A DNA stretch of 64,000 bases from Alnus glutinosa (GCF_958979055.1 NC_084896.1:5026501-5090500), one strand, 5' to 3'. Counted from the stretch's first letter, positions 22,306-34,162 are shown. Numbers and translations: made by a program. The notes: a model not told the origin generated them from the letters alone.

Positions 22306-23829
22306 TCTCGAATACTCTGCGTAGTTTTATCTTTCTATTAGCCTACATGCTTGTTTTATCTTTTTGGGTAGAAAACGAAGACGTTTCTCCTTGCAGAATC
22401 AAAGACGCTGCTCTTTGATTAGTTACACTTAGTCTTCCGCTACGTTAGTTAGTATCAGAGTAGGCTTTTATCCTGACCATGGCCAATCAGCGCAACGATG
22501 ACGATCCCCTTAAAGGCACCGCTCATGACAATGAGGTTGTTTCAAGAGCTGAATTCCAAGTGTTCCAACAGACGATGCAACATGAGATGTGACAGATGCG
22601 AGAAATGATGGAATGCATGTACTTGGGTCCCATTCGTAGTCACATGGACAATCTTGTTCATAATGATGATGGGATCCGAGTGAGGCATACTCATCACCAA
22701 CGACTTGCACCCATAAACTGAGCACCAGTCTACGAAGATCTTAGTGACGATGATGTAAGTTGCGTTCAGCCTATTTCCAACCATATTTATGAATCTCCAA
22801 ATAGGAAATTCGTATATGAAGAGAATGTTAGTTACAGTGAAAAAGTGGAGTTGCCATCAGAAAAAACAATATGTGCAACCACAACCATTGGTTCCAACTA
22901 TTGTGCAAGTAGAAGAATATCCACTACAAGCGCAACTCATCACGATCACCACAGAAATAAATAACAATGGCGATTCCTTTGAAGAAGACAATAAAGTTGA
23001 AGATAACATCAAGAAAAAAATATTATGAGAAATTATTATGGAAGGAGACGAAAAGGAAAAGTCATGTCTTAGCACTATCTATGTAGATTTCTCCAAGTAT
23101 CTTTCTCCAAAAGAGCCGCACGCTATATATTTACGTAGATTTATCTAAGTATCTTTCTCCAAAAGAGCCTCGTGTGACTTGTCACAAAGAAAACTCAAGG
23201 ACGAAGTTTTTTCAAGTGGGGGTGTCTGATGTAGGATGTAATTTACTAATATTTTCGGTGAAAACGAAAAATAAAAAAGATGTCCAAAATGATACTGAAG
23301 CAGCACCGTTTAATTAAAATCTTACCTGTTCGTAGACAATGGAAGTACAAAAGGAAAGACTTGATCGTTAAGCCAAGACTTTATTTTCTTTCCTTACTAG
23401 GATTAGATTTGCTAGTAGCTTTATTTCTTTCCTTTTAGAATTAGGACTTTATTTTCTTTCCTTACTAGGATTAGATTTGTTTTATTTATTTCTTTTCCTT
23501 ATTAGGATTAGATTTACTTTTACTAATAGAATAAGGTTATACTATTGTTACTAGAAGTCTAGAATAAGGTTTACTATTACTATTAGGATTAGGATTACTT
23601 TCTTTACAAGTATTTCTCTTCGATAAATAAGCTTACTTATTATGTAAAACTTAAATCAATTGAATTGTTATAAAATCAGAGAATTCTCTCTCAAATACTC
23701 TGCAGAGTTTTATCTTTCTATTAGCCTGCGGGCTTTTTTATCTTTTTGAGTAGAAGACGAAGACGTTTTTCATTGCAGAATCAAAGACGCTGCTATTTGA
23801 TTAGTTACCCTTAGTCTTCCGCTACATTA
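22304..23829 (+). mobile_element. Truncated non-autonomous LTR element, first copy
   Basis: Begins inside the 5' LTR (about 140 bp remain), then a primer-binding site reading TAGTATCAGAGTAGG (initiator-Met tRNA type, TGGTATCAGAGC), a broken gag-like frame from ATG 22479 with TGA at about 22590, and a full 3' LTR (23227-23829). The right flank is ATCCTGATTC, the same target as the complete copies, so this is a duplicated and truncated sister, not an independent insertion. Confidence 0.82.
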
Positions 23830-24390
23830 ATCCTGATTCTTGTACTAACCACATGAAATTGTAGTTTAATGCACATACATAATAGTACATGCATGACAAC
23901 TAACAAAGGTACAACCCCATTGGCCATTGATGGTAGTATAGTACTCTCTGTAACTTTGTCCTCTTTGTTAAAAAACATGCCAATTGAGCTAGCAATAGCT
24001 TTGTCTGATTTTAGATTTTTCTTAAATTTAAGAAACCAAGGTACTTTTTAGTGTCCTAATCAAATAAACTCAATAATGACTTCTTTTTTCTTTTCCATAT
24101 AACATTTAAATATTCTTTCAAATAAATACTTATAGAAAGAGAGAGGAAAAATAAATCTTTTTTTTTTTTCTTTTTTTAATTAAAACAATGGATAGGGAAG
24201 CAGTACTATTTAACGTACGTAACACTTTTGTTTCCTTTGAGTTTTCCTTATTTTAGGAAATACTGAATGAATATATTGCAATGGTATTTTTAGGAGTTTT
24301 CCCTGTACTTAGAGAAGCAAATGGGATTTAAAGAGTCTATTGTTAATGGTGTGGATGCTGCATTTCTAAGAGAGTTGGGTCATAGACGTA

Positions 24391-24550
24391 ATAACATGAA
24401 TCTCTGATTATAAAGAATATCTGATCATGTGGGTTTTTATGATTAACCATTGAATCTGTTTTTCTACATGTAGGTCCTGAATATTAATCCAATGGTTGAT
24501 CTTAAAAAATGTTATTAAAGTTGTACAAAAGTTATACAAAAACATTACTA
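24391..24550. mobile_element. MITE family copy (block 1, upstream of OMT-B)
   Basis: Core TTTTATGATTAACCATTG, then TTTTTCTACATGTAGGTCC and CCAATGGTTGATCTTAAAAA. The arms are inverted. Five related copies are at 31437, 41377, 43195, 48002 and 56938. Confidence 0.6.
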
Positions 24551-24924
24551 TTTAAGAAAAATAAAGAAAAAATAATAGGTACCTACGCGCCCTCGGACCA
24601 TGCACTTTAATTTGATTGGGAGAAATTAATCTATGCAGATATATAGTTCAACTTGAAAACGTAATTGGTGCTAAATTGATAATTACCTCCCAACGGACAC
24701 TTTGACTAGGACAAATCCAGATATATAGTTCGTTGTGAATGCGAGTGAAACCTCATTCAGTCATTAGTAACTTTTGATAGTTGGCCGATTGATTCATTGA
24801 AGATGTATATATGGGTACGTTAGGTCATAATTAAGGGAGATATTCATTTGCGTGTTCAACTTGAATTGTGTTAAAATTTTGAATTGTTATGGCAAAATGA
24901 AGATGAAGATATTCATTCAAAAAA

Positions 24925-25165
24925 AAAAAAAAAAAATTTGAAGATGAAGACAATTGCATCTCTAGCTCCCCAACTCTTCAACGGATCTTATCAAAAAAAA
25001 AAAATAAAAAAAATTTGAAGATGAAGACAATTGCATCTCTAGCTCCCCAACTCTTCAACGGATCTTATCAAAAATAAAAAATAAAAAAAATTTGAAGATG
25101 AAGACAATTGCATCTCTAGCTCCCCAACTCTTCAACGGATCTTATCAAAAAAAAAAAAAACTCTT
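24925..25165. repeat. Three tandem copies of a 78-bp unit upstream of OMT-B
   Basis: The unit carries TTTGAAGATGAAGACAATTG and CTCTTCAACGGATCTTATC, separated by A-rich joints. The corresponding sites upstream of OMT-C, D and E have one unit, so the expansion is specific to this copy. Confidence 0.88.
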
Positions 25166-25476
25166 CAACGGATAGCATTAATTTCAACTTGTACTGTTAC
25201 ACATATTATATTCAATTTCAGCAAATTGATGGTCAGTGCCGTAATAATAAGACTTGAGACGTGGAGACACGTAAGAAATTAAGTTTTTACAGTGCTCGAG
25301 CAAGAGAATTTAGACATGCACGAAAGATGGTCATTAATTATTGCATTCCTCACGTGATCGATCGAATCACAAATTCAAACAAATGGTGCACAAGTCCAGT
25401 TTCAGCGGCTGCACCAATGCCAAGGCCCAATATATAGTACTAGCTGGATTTTTTTCTAAAAGTTTGACTTCCAAGA

Positions 25477-25499
25477 TCTCTCTCTCTCTCTCTCTCTCA
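25477..25499. repeat. (CT)n microsatellite upstream of OMT-B
   Basis: About 11 CT units about 600 bp upstream of the ATG. It is longer at OMT-C (33589) and longest at OMT-E (57847), and interrupted at OMT-D (50471). Confidence 0.9.
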
Positions 25500-25863
25500 G
25501 ACTGCTTAACAAGAAAATGAAAACCAAGTAATTCACATATCACACTGAAGCGAGGAGAAACTTCTAGTGACGAAATGTATACGCAAACTCTTAAAAACTT
25601 GTAGCAAAAAAGTTGTAAATATTCAGCGGTGAAAGCCAAGCCCCAGGTTGTAGAGTACGTACAGAACCTAAAAAGGCCACCTGATTCAGGCTACCAGTTG
25701 TATTGGCCTTTTAAGCTGTTTTCAAATAGATAGAATCATTTTATGGCCTAAATAAAATTCCACTTAAAATCGAGTTTGAACCATACATCTAGATTTCTAG
25801 TTGTTGTTTTGTTTGAATAGATCGATGGAGCTCCAGAGGCACCGGGCCCCATCAAATTATGAG

Positions 25864-25870
25864 CACGTGG
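25864..25870 (+). promoter_or_regulatory. G-box upstream of OMT-B
   Basis: CACGTGG in the context ATGAGCACGTGGCAAACG, about 240 bp before the ATG and present at the same place in OMT-C, D and E. G-boxes bind bZIP and bHLH factors; conservation across copies fits a real element but may only reflect recent duplication. Confidence 0.5.
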
Positions 25871-26036
25871 CAAACGCGAAACACGAACACGATCAACACC
25901 CGAACTTGTCGCCCATGCATTAGTTGTCTGTAATACACAGTAAGCAACAACGTAGAGTCGACTTTGAGGACCAGTCTTAATTTCCTGATAGTCATAGAAT
26001 AATTAACAATCTTGCGACAACAATATTTCTTTCTTC

Positions 26037-26046
26037 TATATATATG
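26037..26046 (+). promoter_or_regulatory. Putative TATA box of OMT-B
   Basis: TATATATATG about 70 bp upstream of the ATG, in the right place for a short leader. Confidence 0.6.
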
Positions 26047-26109
26047 TAGATTGCTCAACCTGAGATGTATTACCTCTTACAGCAGAAATAGATTGCTATA
26101 GAGAGAGAT

Positions 26110-27282
26110 ATGGAAGAAACGCAAAGAGAGACAAACTGGTGTGACGAAGATGATCAACAAGCTGAAGCGAGTATCTGGAAATACATCTTCGGATTCACAG
26201 AAATGTCTGTAGTCAAGTGTGCCATTGAGCTTGGGATAGCTGATGCCATTGAAAGCCATGGCAGCCCGATGACGCTATCTGAGTTGTCATCAGCTCTAAC
26301 ATGCGCTCCGTCCCCCCTCTACCGCATAATGAGGTTTCTAATGCACCGCGGAATATTCAAAGAGGAACTCAACACCCATGGCTCCCCATGTTATGCACAA
26401 ACGAGTTTGTCTCGCCGTCTGGTGAGATATGGAGAACACAGCATGGCTGCTTTCTTTATGCTAAATAGCAGCCCACTGGTGATGGCATCATTGCATCGTC
26501 TCAGTGCCCGTGTTCTAGCCAATGAGAGTACTTCACCATTTGAGGTGGCTCATGGTGAAGATGCATGGAGCTTTTTAGCAGCCAATCCTGCTCATAGTCA
26601 TCTCGTCAATGAAGCAATGGCTTCTGACGCCAGGGTGGCCGTGCCTGCAATAATTCACGGTTGTCCGGAGGTGTTTGATGGGCTTGGCAGTTTGGTGGAT
26701 GTGGGTGGGGGCAATGGAACAACTTTGCACATGTTGGTGCAGGCATTCCCATGGCTTCAAGGCATCAACTTTGATCTTCCTCATGTTGTCTCTGAAGCCC
26801 TGGAATTCCACGGAGTTGAACATGTTGGGGGTGACATGTTTGAAAGTGTTCCAAAGGCTGATGCGGCTTTCTTAATGGTAAGTACGGTCCCACACCGACT
26901 GAAACTAAACGAATTGAAAGACCTCTTTATATATACATATTAGTTTATTTTGCTTGAATATATAAATCACCTCTGTGAATTGCAGTGGATTCTGCATGAT
27001 TGGGGAGACGACGAGTGCATCCAAATCCTTAAGAACTGCAGAAAAGCAATTTCAGAAAACAAAGGAAAGGTAATAATTGTTGAGGCTGTGATTGAAGAAG
27101 CGAAAATGGACAAGCTAAGTGATGCGAGGTTGGCGCTAGACATGGCGATGATGGCTCATACAAATGCGGGCAAAGAAAGGACCTTCAAGGAGTGGGAATT
27201 TCTTCTTATGAAGGCTGGATTTACAAGATACACCGTCAAATCTATTCGTGCTGTGCAATCTGTTATTGAGGCATTTCCCTAA
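26110..27282 (+). CDS. OMT-B: class II plant O-methyltransferase, two exons, intact
   Basis: Exons 26110-26877 and 26986-27282 have GT-AG borders (ATGGTAAGT donor, TTGCAG acceptor) and a 108-bp intron; product 354 residues. The N-terminal dimerisation region includes WKYIFGFTEMSVVKCAIEL (23-41). The SAM-binding LVDVGGGNG is at 195-203, FDLPHVV at 221-227, GGDMF at 240-244. The catalytic histidine is H260 in WILHDWGDDE, with E289 and E320 completing the expected active site. It is the probable parent type of the exon fragments at 22056 and 45957. The intron position, just before WILHDW, is the conserved one of this family. The start ATG is preceded by a TATA box at a fitting distance. No missing conserved residue is seen; it should be active if expressed. 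Confidence 0.93.
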
Positions 27283-28989
27283 GTTATATATGTACAACTT
27301 AAAGGAACGATGTATTATTTTTCTTTTTGTAATAATGGCAACTACGTACGTATTACAAGGAGGGCCAGCTCAATTAAGATGTTTGGTTGCCTAGAAAATA
27401 AAAACATATTTGGTTTGGTTAAATTAATGCCTTGAGAAAATGATCATATGGGTTTTCTTTGTTCATAACCATGACTTCAAATGTCAACTACAGTTTATAG
27501 TTATTTTGGACGTACTAGCCTTTTTAGGTTTGGGAAAGGATTCCCTGCGTCGGATCCATCCTGGGCCTTCGTCCTAATCTTCTAGTCTTTACATGTAAAT
27601 TCCATGGGCTGTGTGACTTGCGTCGGCCCAATTACTAACATACTCATTATGCTCTCAACTCTGAAGACGTGTATTTTGGTATTAATGTGAGATTTTAAAT
27701 AGTGAGTTACAATTTGATTACGTAAAAAAAAAAAAATTAAATAAAAAACGAAACGAAAAAATAAATGAAAATTATTATTATTTAAAAAAAAAACAAAAAA
27801 GAAAAAATAAAAAACAGTTTTAAGTTTTTTTGGTATAAATTTTTGTTATTTTATATTTTTTTAATAATTTTTTTAATTTTTATTTGGGGGACATTGACAT
27901 TTTTTGGTAGTTTAGGGGGAGACATTAATACAATTGGTAGTTTGGGGAGTACATTGACAATGAGGTGATAGTTTGAGGGAGTTGGGTGTACTTTTCCCCC
28001 CAAAAAAATTGACTTTAGTTTGTGACACATGCTTGTGTACCGTGTCCTGCTAGAGGTGAATAATGTAGTATTCTGTAATGGAATCGTTGTAAAGCAATGT
28101 ATCCTGTAGAATAAATTTACACATTTTGTATGATAAAGTTGATGTGGAAATTTTTTCTTTTCTTTTCTTTTTTTTGAAAAAAAAAAATCTAATTTCCCCT
28201 CTCCATCTGATTTGTCCTGATTTTTTTTTTTTTTTTTTTTTTTTTATAAAAAATGAAAAAATATTTCATGTCAGCTTTGTTATACAAAGTATATACATTT
28301 GTTGTGCAGTGAATATTACTTATCGTTGTATGCTTGCGTTGGCTTCCTAAGCCTGCCAAAATCTTGGATTATTATCCTTCTTCATAAGCCTCCACGTTTT
28401 TCAGGCCACTACAAGGTAAGAGTGTACATGAGAATGCAGATACAATTCTTTATAATATTTGCAGTAGCATTTGCAAACTAAGAATATCACTTTTAGATAT
28501 CCATATCTACATCCGCATCCACGTCATGTTTTCACTAACCACATAATCGCGGTTATTATGGTTTATATTTGTCTTCCAAAACCCGATGCTTTTATACCAT
28601 TGAAGGAAATTGAATGAAATAGAATATTAGAGAATATGTGGAAGGATCTTCCTCTTAGGGTGAAACAAAATGGCGGTTCTATCAGAACGAAAAATTGGGT
28701 GCGATTTATCTGGTAGGGCCGGCTCTTCCACTAGGCAACTTAGGCGGTGGCCTAAGACCCCCAAAAGTAGTATTGATGCTCTATAGATATGAAAAAATTA
28801 AGACCGGTTTGTTAAAAAAATAAAAATAAAAAAGCTCAATTATATTGCACAATGATTTTGCAAAAGAAAGGGAAAAAAAATGCGTTAACTCTCCTTTGAG
28901 AGACTCTAAATCTCATGGAAAAATCAAACGTAAGGCCCAGAAACACAAGGAAAGAAAAAAAGGCATTAACTCTCCTTTGAGAGGATCCT
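27283..28989. other. Spacer downstream of OMT-B
   Basis: The 3' region (to about 27720) has no further gene. It contains the right half of an inverted-repeat element (27726-27998) and AT-rich sequence up to the LTR element. Short frames such as 28126-28350 are low complexity. Confidence 0.55.
27726..27998. mobile_element. Half of an inverted-repeat element (left arm missing)
   Basis: Contains GGGGGACATTGACATTTTTT and ends GTACTTTTCCC, the right arm and interior of the complete element at 53029-53549. The left arm is absent, replaced by an A run. Confidence 0.75.
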
Positions 28990-30924
28990 TGATGTAAGAC
29001 GGAATTTATTAATATTTTCAGTGAAAACGAAAATAAAAAAGATGTTCAAAATAATACTGAAGCAGCACTGTTCGATTAGAAGCTTACCTGCTCGCAGACA
29101 ATGGAAGTACAAAATGAAAGACTTGATCGTTAAGCCAAGACTTTATTTTCTTTGTTTACTAGGACTAAATTTGCTAGTAGCTTTATATCTTTCTTTTTAT
29201 GATTAAGACTTTATTTTCTTTCCTTACTAGGATTAGATTTGTTTTATTTATTTCTTTTCCTTATTAGGATTAGATTTACTTTAATTACTAGAATAAGGTT
29301 TACTATTACTATTAGGATTAGGATTACTTTCTCAACAAGTATTTCTCTTCTATAAATAAGCTTGCTTATTATGTAAAACTTAAATAAATTGAATTGTTAT
29401 AAAATCAGAGAATTCTCTCTCAAATACTTTGCGGAGTTTTATCTTTCTATTAGCCTACGGGCTTGTTTTATCTTTCTATTAGCCTACGGGCTTGTTTTAT
29501 CTTTTTGGATAGAAAACGAAGACGCTTCTCATTGCAGAATCAAAGACGCTACTCTTTGATTAGTTACCCTTAGTCTTCTGCTACGTTAATTGGTATTTGA
29601 GCAGGCTTTTATCCTGATCATGGCCAATCAGCACAACGGTGACGATCCCCTTAACGACACCGCTCATGACAGAGAGGTTGTTTTAAGAGCCGAATTCCAA
29701 GTGTTCCGACAGACGATGCAACAGGAGATGCGACAGATGCGAGAGATGATGGAACACATGTACATGGGTCCTATTCGTAATCACATGGACAATCTTGTTC
29801 ATAATGACGATGGGATCCAAGTGAGGTATACTCGTCACCAACGACTTGTACCCATAAATCGAGCATCGGTCTACGAAGATCTTAGTGAAGACGATATAAG
29901 TTGTGTTCAACCTGTTTCTAACCATATTTATGAATCTCCAAATTGGAAATTCGTATATGAAGAAAATGTTAGTTACAGTGAAAAAGTAGAGTTGCCATCA
30001 GAGAAACAATATGTGCAACCACAACCATTGATTCCAACTATTGTGCAAGTAGAAGAATATCCACCACAAGCGCAGCTCATCACGATCACCACAGAAATAA
30101 ATAATAATGGCGATTCCTTTGAAGAAGACAATAAAGTTGAAGGTAACATCAAGAAAAAAATATTATGAGAAATTATTATGGAATGAGACAAAAAGGAAAA
30201 GTCATGTTTAGCACTATTTTATGTAGATTTCTTCAAGTATCTTTCTCCAAAAGAGCCTCGTGTGACTTGTCACAAAGAAAACTCGAGGACGAAGTTTTTT
30301 CAAGTGGGAGTATTTGATGTAGGACGGAATTTACTAATATTTTCGGTGAAAACGAAAATAGAAAAGGTGTCCAAAAATGATACTGAAGCAACACCATTTG
30401 ATTAGAAGCTTACCTGTTCGTAGACAATGAAAGTACAAAAGGAAATACTTGATCGTTAAGCCAAGACTTTATTTTCTTTCCTTACTAGGATTAGATTTAC
30501 TAGTAGCTTTATTTCTTTCCTTTTAGAATTAGGACTTTATTTTCTTTCTTTACTAGGATTAGATTTGTTTTATTTATTTCTTTTCCTTATTAGGATTAGA
30601 TTTACTTTTACTAATAGAATAAGGTTATACTATTGTTACTAGAAGTCTAGAATAAGGTTTACTATTACTATTAGGATTAGGATTAGGATTACTTTCTCTA
30701 CAAGTATTTATCTTCTATAAACAGACTTGCTTATTATGTAAAACTTAAATCAATTGAATTGTTATAAAATCAGAGAATTCTCTCTTAAATACTCTGCAGA
30801 GTTTTATCTTTCTATTAGCTTGCGAGCTTGTTTTATCTTTTTGAGTAGAAGACGAAAACGATTTTCCTTGCAGAATCAAAGACGCTGCTATTTGATTAGT
30901 TATCCTTAGTCTTCCACTACATTA
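28990..30924 (+). mobile_element. Complete small non-autonomous LTR retrotransposon (block 1)
   Basis: 5' LTR 28990-29588 and 3' LTR 30315-30924 start TGATGTARGACGGAATT and end CTACRTTA; ATCCT flanks both sides (28985-28989 and 30925-30929). The primer-binding site at 29591 reads TGGTATTTGAGCAGG (initiator-Met tRNA type) and a purine-rich CAAGTGGGAGTA precedes the 3' LTR. At 1.9 kb with no pol genes it must have been moved by another element. It holds one gag-like frame. Confidence 0.9.
29620..30168 (+). CDS. Gag-like open frame of the LTR element
   Basis: 182 residues from the ATG 15 bp after the primer-binding site. The first third is a glutamine/methionine/arginine-rich helix (FQVFRQTMQQEMRQMREMM) likely to form a coiled coil, followed by acidic and QPQP-containing sequence. 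There is no CCHC zinc knuckle, protease or reverse transcriptase. The position suggests a remnant of a gag N-terminus, but I cannot match a family. The other three copies in the window are interrupted by stops. Confidence 0.5.
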   Translation: MANQHNGDDPLNDTAHDREVVLRAEFQVFRQTMQQEMRQMREMMEHMYMGPIRNHMDNLVHNDDGIQVRYTRHQRLVPINRASVYEDLSEDDISCVQPVSNHIYESPNWKFVYEENVSYSEKVELPSEKQYVQPQPLIPTIVQVEEYPPQAQLITITTEINNNGDSFEEDNKVEGNIKKKIL

Positions 30925-31436
30925 ATCCTGATTCTTGTACTAACCACATGAAATTGTAGTTTAATGCACGTACATTATAGTACATGCATGACAACTAACA
31001 AAGGTACAACCCCATTAATAGTAGTGTAGTACTCTCTGTAACTTTGTCCTCTTTGTTAAAAAACATGCCAATTGAGCTAGCAATAGCTTTGTTTGTTTTT
31101 AGATTTTTCTTAATCAAATAAACTCAATAATGGCTTCTTTCTTTTTATCCATATAACATTTAAATATTCTTTCAAATAAATACTTATAGAAAGAGAGAGG
31201 AAAGATAAATCTTTTTTTTTTTTTTTTAAGTAAAACAATGGATAGGGAAGCAATAGTATTTAAGGTAACACTTTTAGTTCCTTTGGGTTTTCCTTATTTT
31301 AGGAAATACCGAATGAATATATTGCAATGGTATTTTTAGGAGTTTTCCCTGTATTTAGGAAAGCGAATGGGATTTAAAGAGTCTATTGCTAATGGTGTGG
31401 ATGCCGCATTTCTAAGAGAGTTCGGTCATAGACGTA

Positions 31437-31605
31437 ATAACATGAATCTCTTATTATAAAGAATCTCTGATCATGTGGGTTTTTATGATCAACCATTGAA
31501 TTTGTTTTTCTACATGTAGGTCCTGAATTGAATATCAATCCAATAGTTGATCTTAAAAAATGTCGTTAAAGTTGTACAAAAATTATACAAAATACATTAC
31601 TATTT
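31437..31605. mobile_element. MITE family copy (block 1, upstream of OMT-C)
   Basis: Same TTTTATGATCAACCATTGAA core and AGTTGTACAAAAATTATAC-type arm as the copy at 24391. Confidence 0.6.
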
Positions 31606-31989
31606 AAGAAAAAGAAAGAAAAAACAATAGGTACCTACGCGCCCTAGGACCACGCACTTTAATTTGATTGGGAGAAATTAATCTATGCAGATATATAGTT
31701 CAACTTGAAAACGTAATTGGTGATAAATTGATAATTACCTCCCAACGGACACTTTGACTAGGACAAATCCAGATATATAGTTCGTTGTGAATGCGAGTCA
31801 TGAAACCTCATTCAGTCATTAGTAACTTTTGATGGTTGGTCGATTGATTCATTGAAGATGTATGGGTACGTTAGGTCATAATTAAGTGAGACATTCATTT
31901 GCGTGTTCAACTTGAATTGTGTTAAAATTTTGAATTGTTATGGCAAAATGAAGATGAAGATATTCATTCAAAAAAAAAATTTTGAAGAT

Positions 31990-32270
31990 GAAGATAATTG
32001 CATCTCTAGCTCCTCAACTCTTCGACGGATAGCATTAATTTCAACTTGTACTGTTACACTTATTATATTCAATTTCAGCAAATTGATGGTCGATCGATCG
32101 GTGCGGTAATAATAAGACTTGAGACGTGGAGACACGTAAGAAATTAAGTTTTTACAGTGCTCGAGCAAAACAATTTAGGCATGCACGAAAGATGGTCATT
32201 AATTATTGCATTCCTCACGTGAACGATCGAATCACAAATTCAAACAAATGGTGCACAAATTCAGTTTATC
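31990..32270. repeat. Direct repeat upstream of OMT-C, first copy
   Basis: Carries CAACTCTTCGACGGATAGCA, AATTTCAGCAAATTGATGGT, GAGACGTGGAGACACGTAAG and CAAATTCAAACAAATGGTGC. The series recurs at 33265-33520. OMT-D has both copies as well; OMT-B and OMT-E have one. Confidence 0.8.
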
Positions 32271-33264
32271 GTAAATAAAAGGCATGTATGTCACGTGAAC
32301 ATTACCAAATAATTCATAAATTGTTTTGAGTAGGGGCAGATCGAGGAGAGGGGTATCATGTATATATGTCGAATTCTTTTTTAGAATTGTATAGAATGGT
32401 GACACGTGATATGAACTCATACTTTTTAGTGACTAAACCAGTCTTTTAAGTACTGAACCGGTCTTTTAAATAAAATTAAATCGGCTTATTTAATCTCTCT
32501 CTATTAATGATACAATCAGTCTCTCTCTTAATTAATGATACAAATATGACTCTTTTGTGGAAAAAAATATGACTCTTTTATATTTTTGGTTGAAATCTAA
32601 ATATGTTTCCATTTTGTTTGTGAAATTTTTGGTTAAGCAATTCTTCATTTGAATGTATATGAGATTTTTTTTTTCTTTTTTTCATTCATTTGCTTTTTCG
32701 AATGTGAAAAATTAAACCATAATACTTTCAGATTTTTTTATTATAGCAAGAAACAGATAGAGACTTATAATTTTAAATATAGAAGGTATCAGAAAAAGTA
32801 CTGAAGAAGAAAAAAATTTTTGTTATCATTTTTATTAATAACTAAATAGCAGTTACTTGCATTATAAATGCCAATTACTGTTTCTCTTTTTACTATGTGA
32901 GACTATCTTCATTTAATACTCTTTAACACATTCCTTTTAAAATATTTCTAAAACACAAAATGAATATATATACTTACTAATTTTGAAAATGCTTTAACAG
33001 AATCTAACTCTTTATATAACTATAAAACGTACGGATCGAGATACATATTTTTTTGTTGGACTCTAACACGAGATAGAAACATCAAATAATTATAATCATA
33101 TTAGAAAGAAAGAATGATTAATTTTTTCACATGCTTTGATATGATAGCTTTCGTTGATTTTTGTACTGCACAGTATATGAACCAATTAAATTGATTATTG
33201 AATGCTTGTGCTTCAACTTCAACGGTTTTACTGTCCAACTATTACACTTATTCTTTAATTGCAG

Positions 33265-33520
33265 CTCTAGCTCTTCAACTCTTCAACGGATGGCATTGCA
33301 ACTTGAAGTTTTACACTTATTCAACTTCAGCAAATTGATGGTAGGTGCCGACCGTACGTAATAAGAGTTAAGACGTGGAGAGTCGTAAGAAAGTTTTTAC
33401 ACTGCTCGAGCAGAAGAATTTAAGCATGCACGAAAGATGCATGGTCATCTATTATTGCATGCCTCACGTGAATATATCACAAATTCAAACAAATGGTGCA
33501 CAAGTCCAGTTTCAGCGGCT
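33265..33520. repeat. Direct repeat upstream of OMT-C, second copy
   Basis: Same series of blocks as 31990-32270, with moderate divergence. It joins directly to the conserved proximal promoter. Confidence 0.8.
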
Positions 33521-33583
33521 GCACCAATGCCAAGGCCCAATATATAGTACTAGCTGGATTTTTTTCTAAAAGTTTGACTTCCA

Positions 33584-33588
<5 letters not shown>

Positions 33589-33616
<28 letters not shown>
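33589..33616. repeat. (CT)n microsatellite upstream of OMT-C
   Basis: About 14 CT units at the position homologous to 25477. Confidence 0.9.
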
Positions 33617-33618
<2 letters not shown>

Positions 33619-33989
33619 ACTGCTTAACAAGAAAATGAAAACCAAGTAATTCACATATCACACTGAAGCGAGGAGAAACTTCTAGTGACGAAATGTATAC
33701 GCAAACTCTTAAAAACTTGTAGCAAAAAAGTTGTAAATATTCAGCGGTGAAAGCCAAGCCCCAGGTTGTAGAGTACGTACAGAACCTAAAAAGGCCACCT
33801 GATTCAGGCTACCAGTTGTATTGGCCTTTTAAGCTGTCTTCAAATAGATAGAATCATTTTATGGCCTAAATAAAATTCCACTTAAAATCAAGTTTGATTG
33901 TTTGAACCATACATCTAGATTTCTAGTTGTTGTTTTGTTTGAATAGATCGATGGAGCTCCAGAGGCACCGGGCCCCATCAAATTATGAG

Positions 33990-33996
33990 CACGTGG
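33990..33996 (+). promoter_or_regulatory. G-box upstream of OMT-C
   Basis: CACGTGG, about 240 bp before the ATG, homologous to 25864. Confidence 0.5.
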
Positions 33997-34162
33997 CAAA
34001 CGCGAAACACGAACACGATCAACACCCGAACTTGTCGCCCATGCATTAGTTGTCTGTAATACACGGTAAGCAACAACGTAGAGTCGACTTTGAGGACCAG
34101 TCTTAATTTCCTGATAGTCATAGAATAATTAACAATCTTGCGACAACAATATTTCTTTCTTC

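Larger units (their letters stand above)
23835..26036. other. Upstream region of OMT-B
   Basis: No gene. It contains a MITE copy (24391-24550), a fragment in inverse orientation resembling the OMT upstream blocks (about 24590-24690), a triplicated 78-bp tandem repeat (24925-25165), a CT microsatellite (25477-25499) and the G-box/TATA promoter. It has one copy of the block that is present twice upstream of C and D. Confidence 0.6.
30930..34162. other. Spacer between the LTR element and OMT-C
   Basis: No gene. It has a MITE copy (31437-31605), two direct copies of a block of about 260 bp (31990-32270 and 33265-33520) that bracket about 1 kb of AT-rich DNA, a CT microsatellite (33589-33616), and the promoter blocks. 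The short frames do not hold up as genes. Confidence 0.6.
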
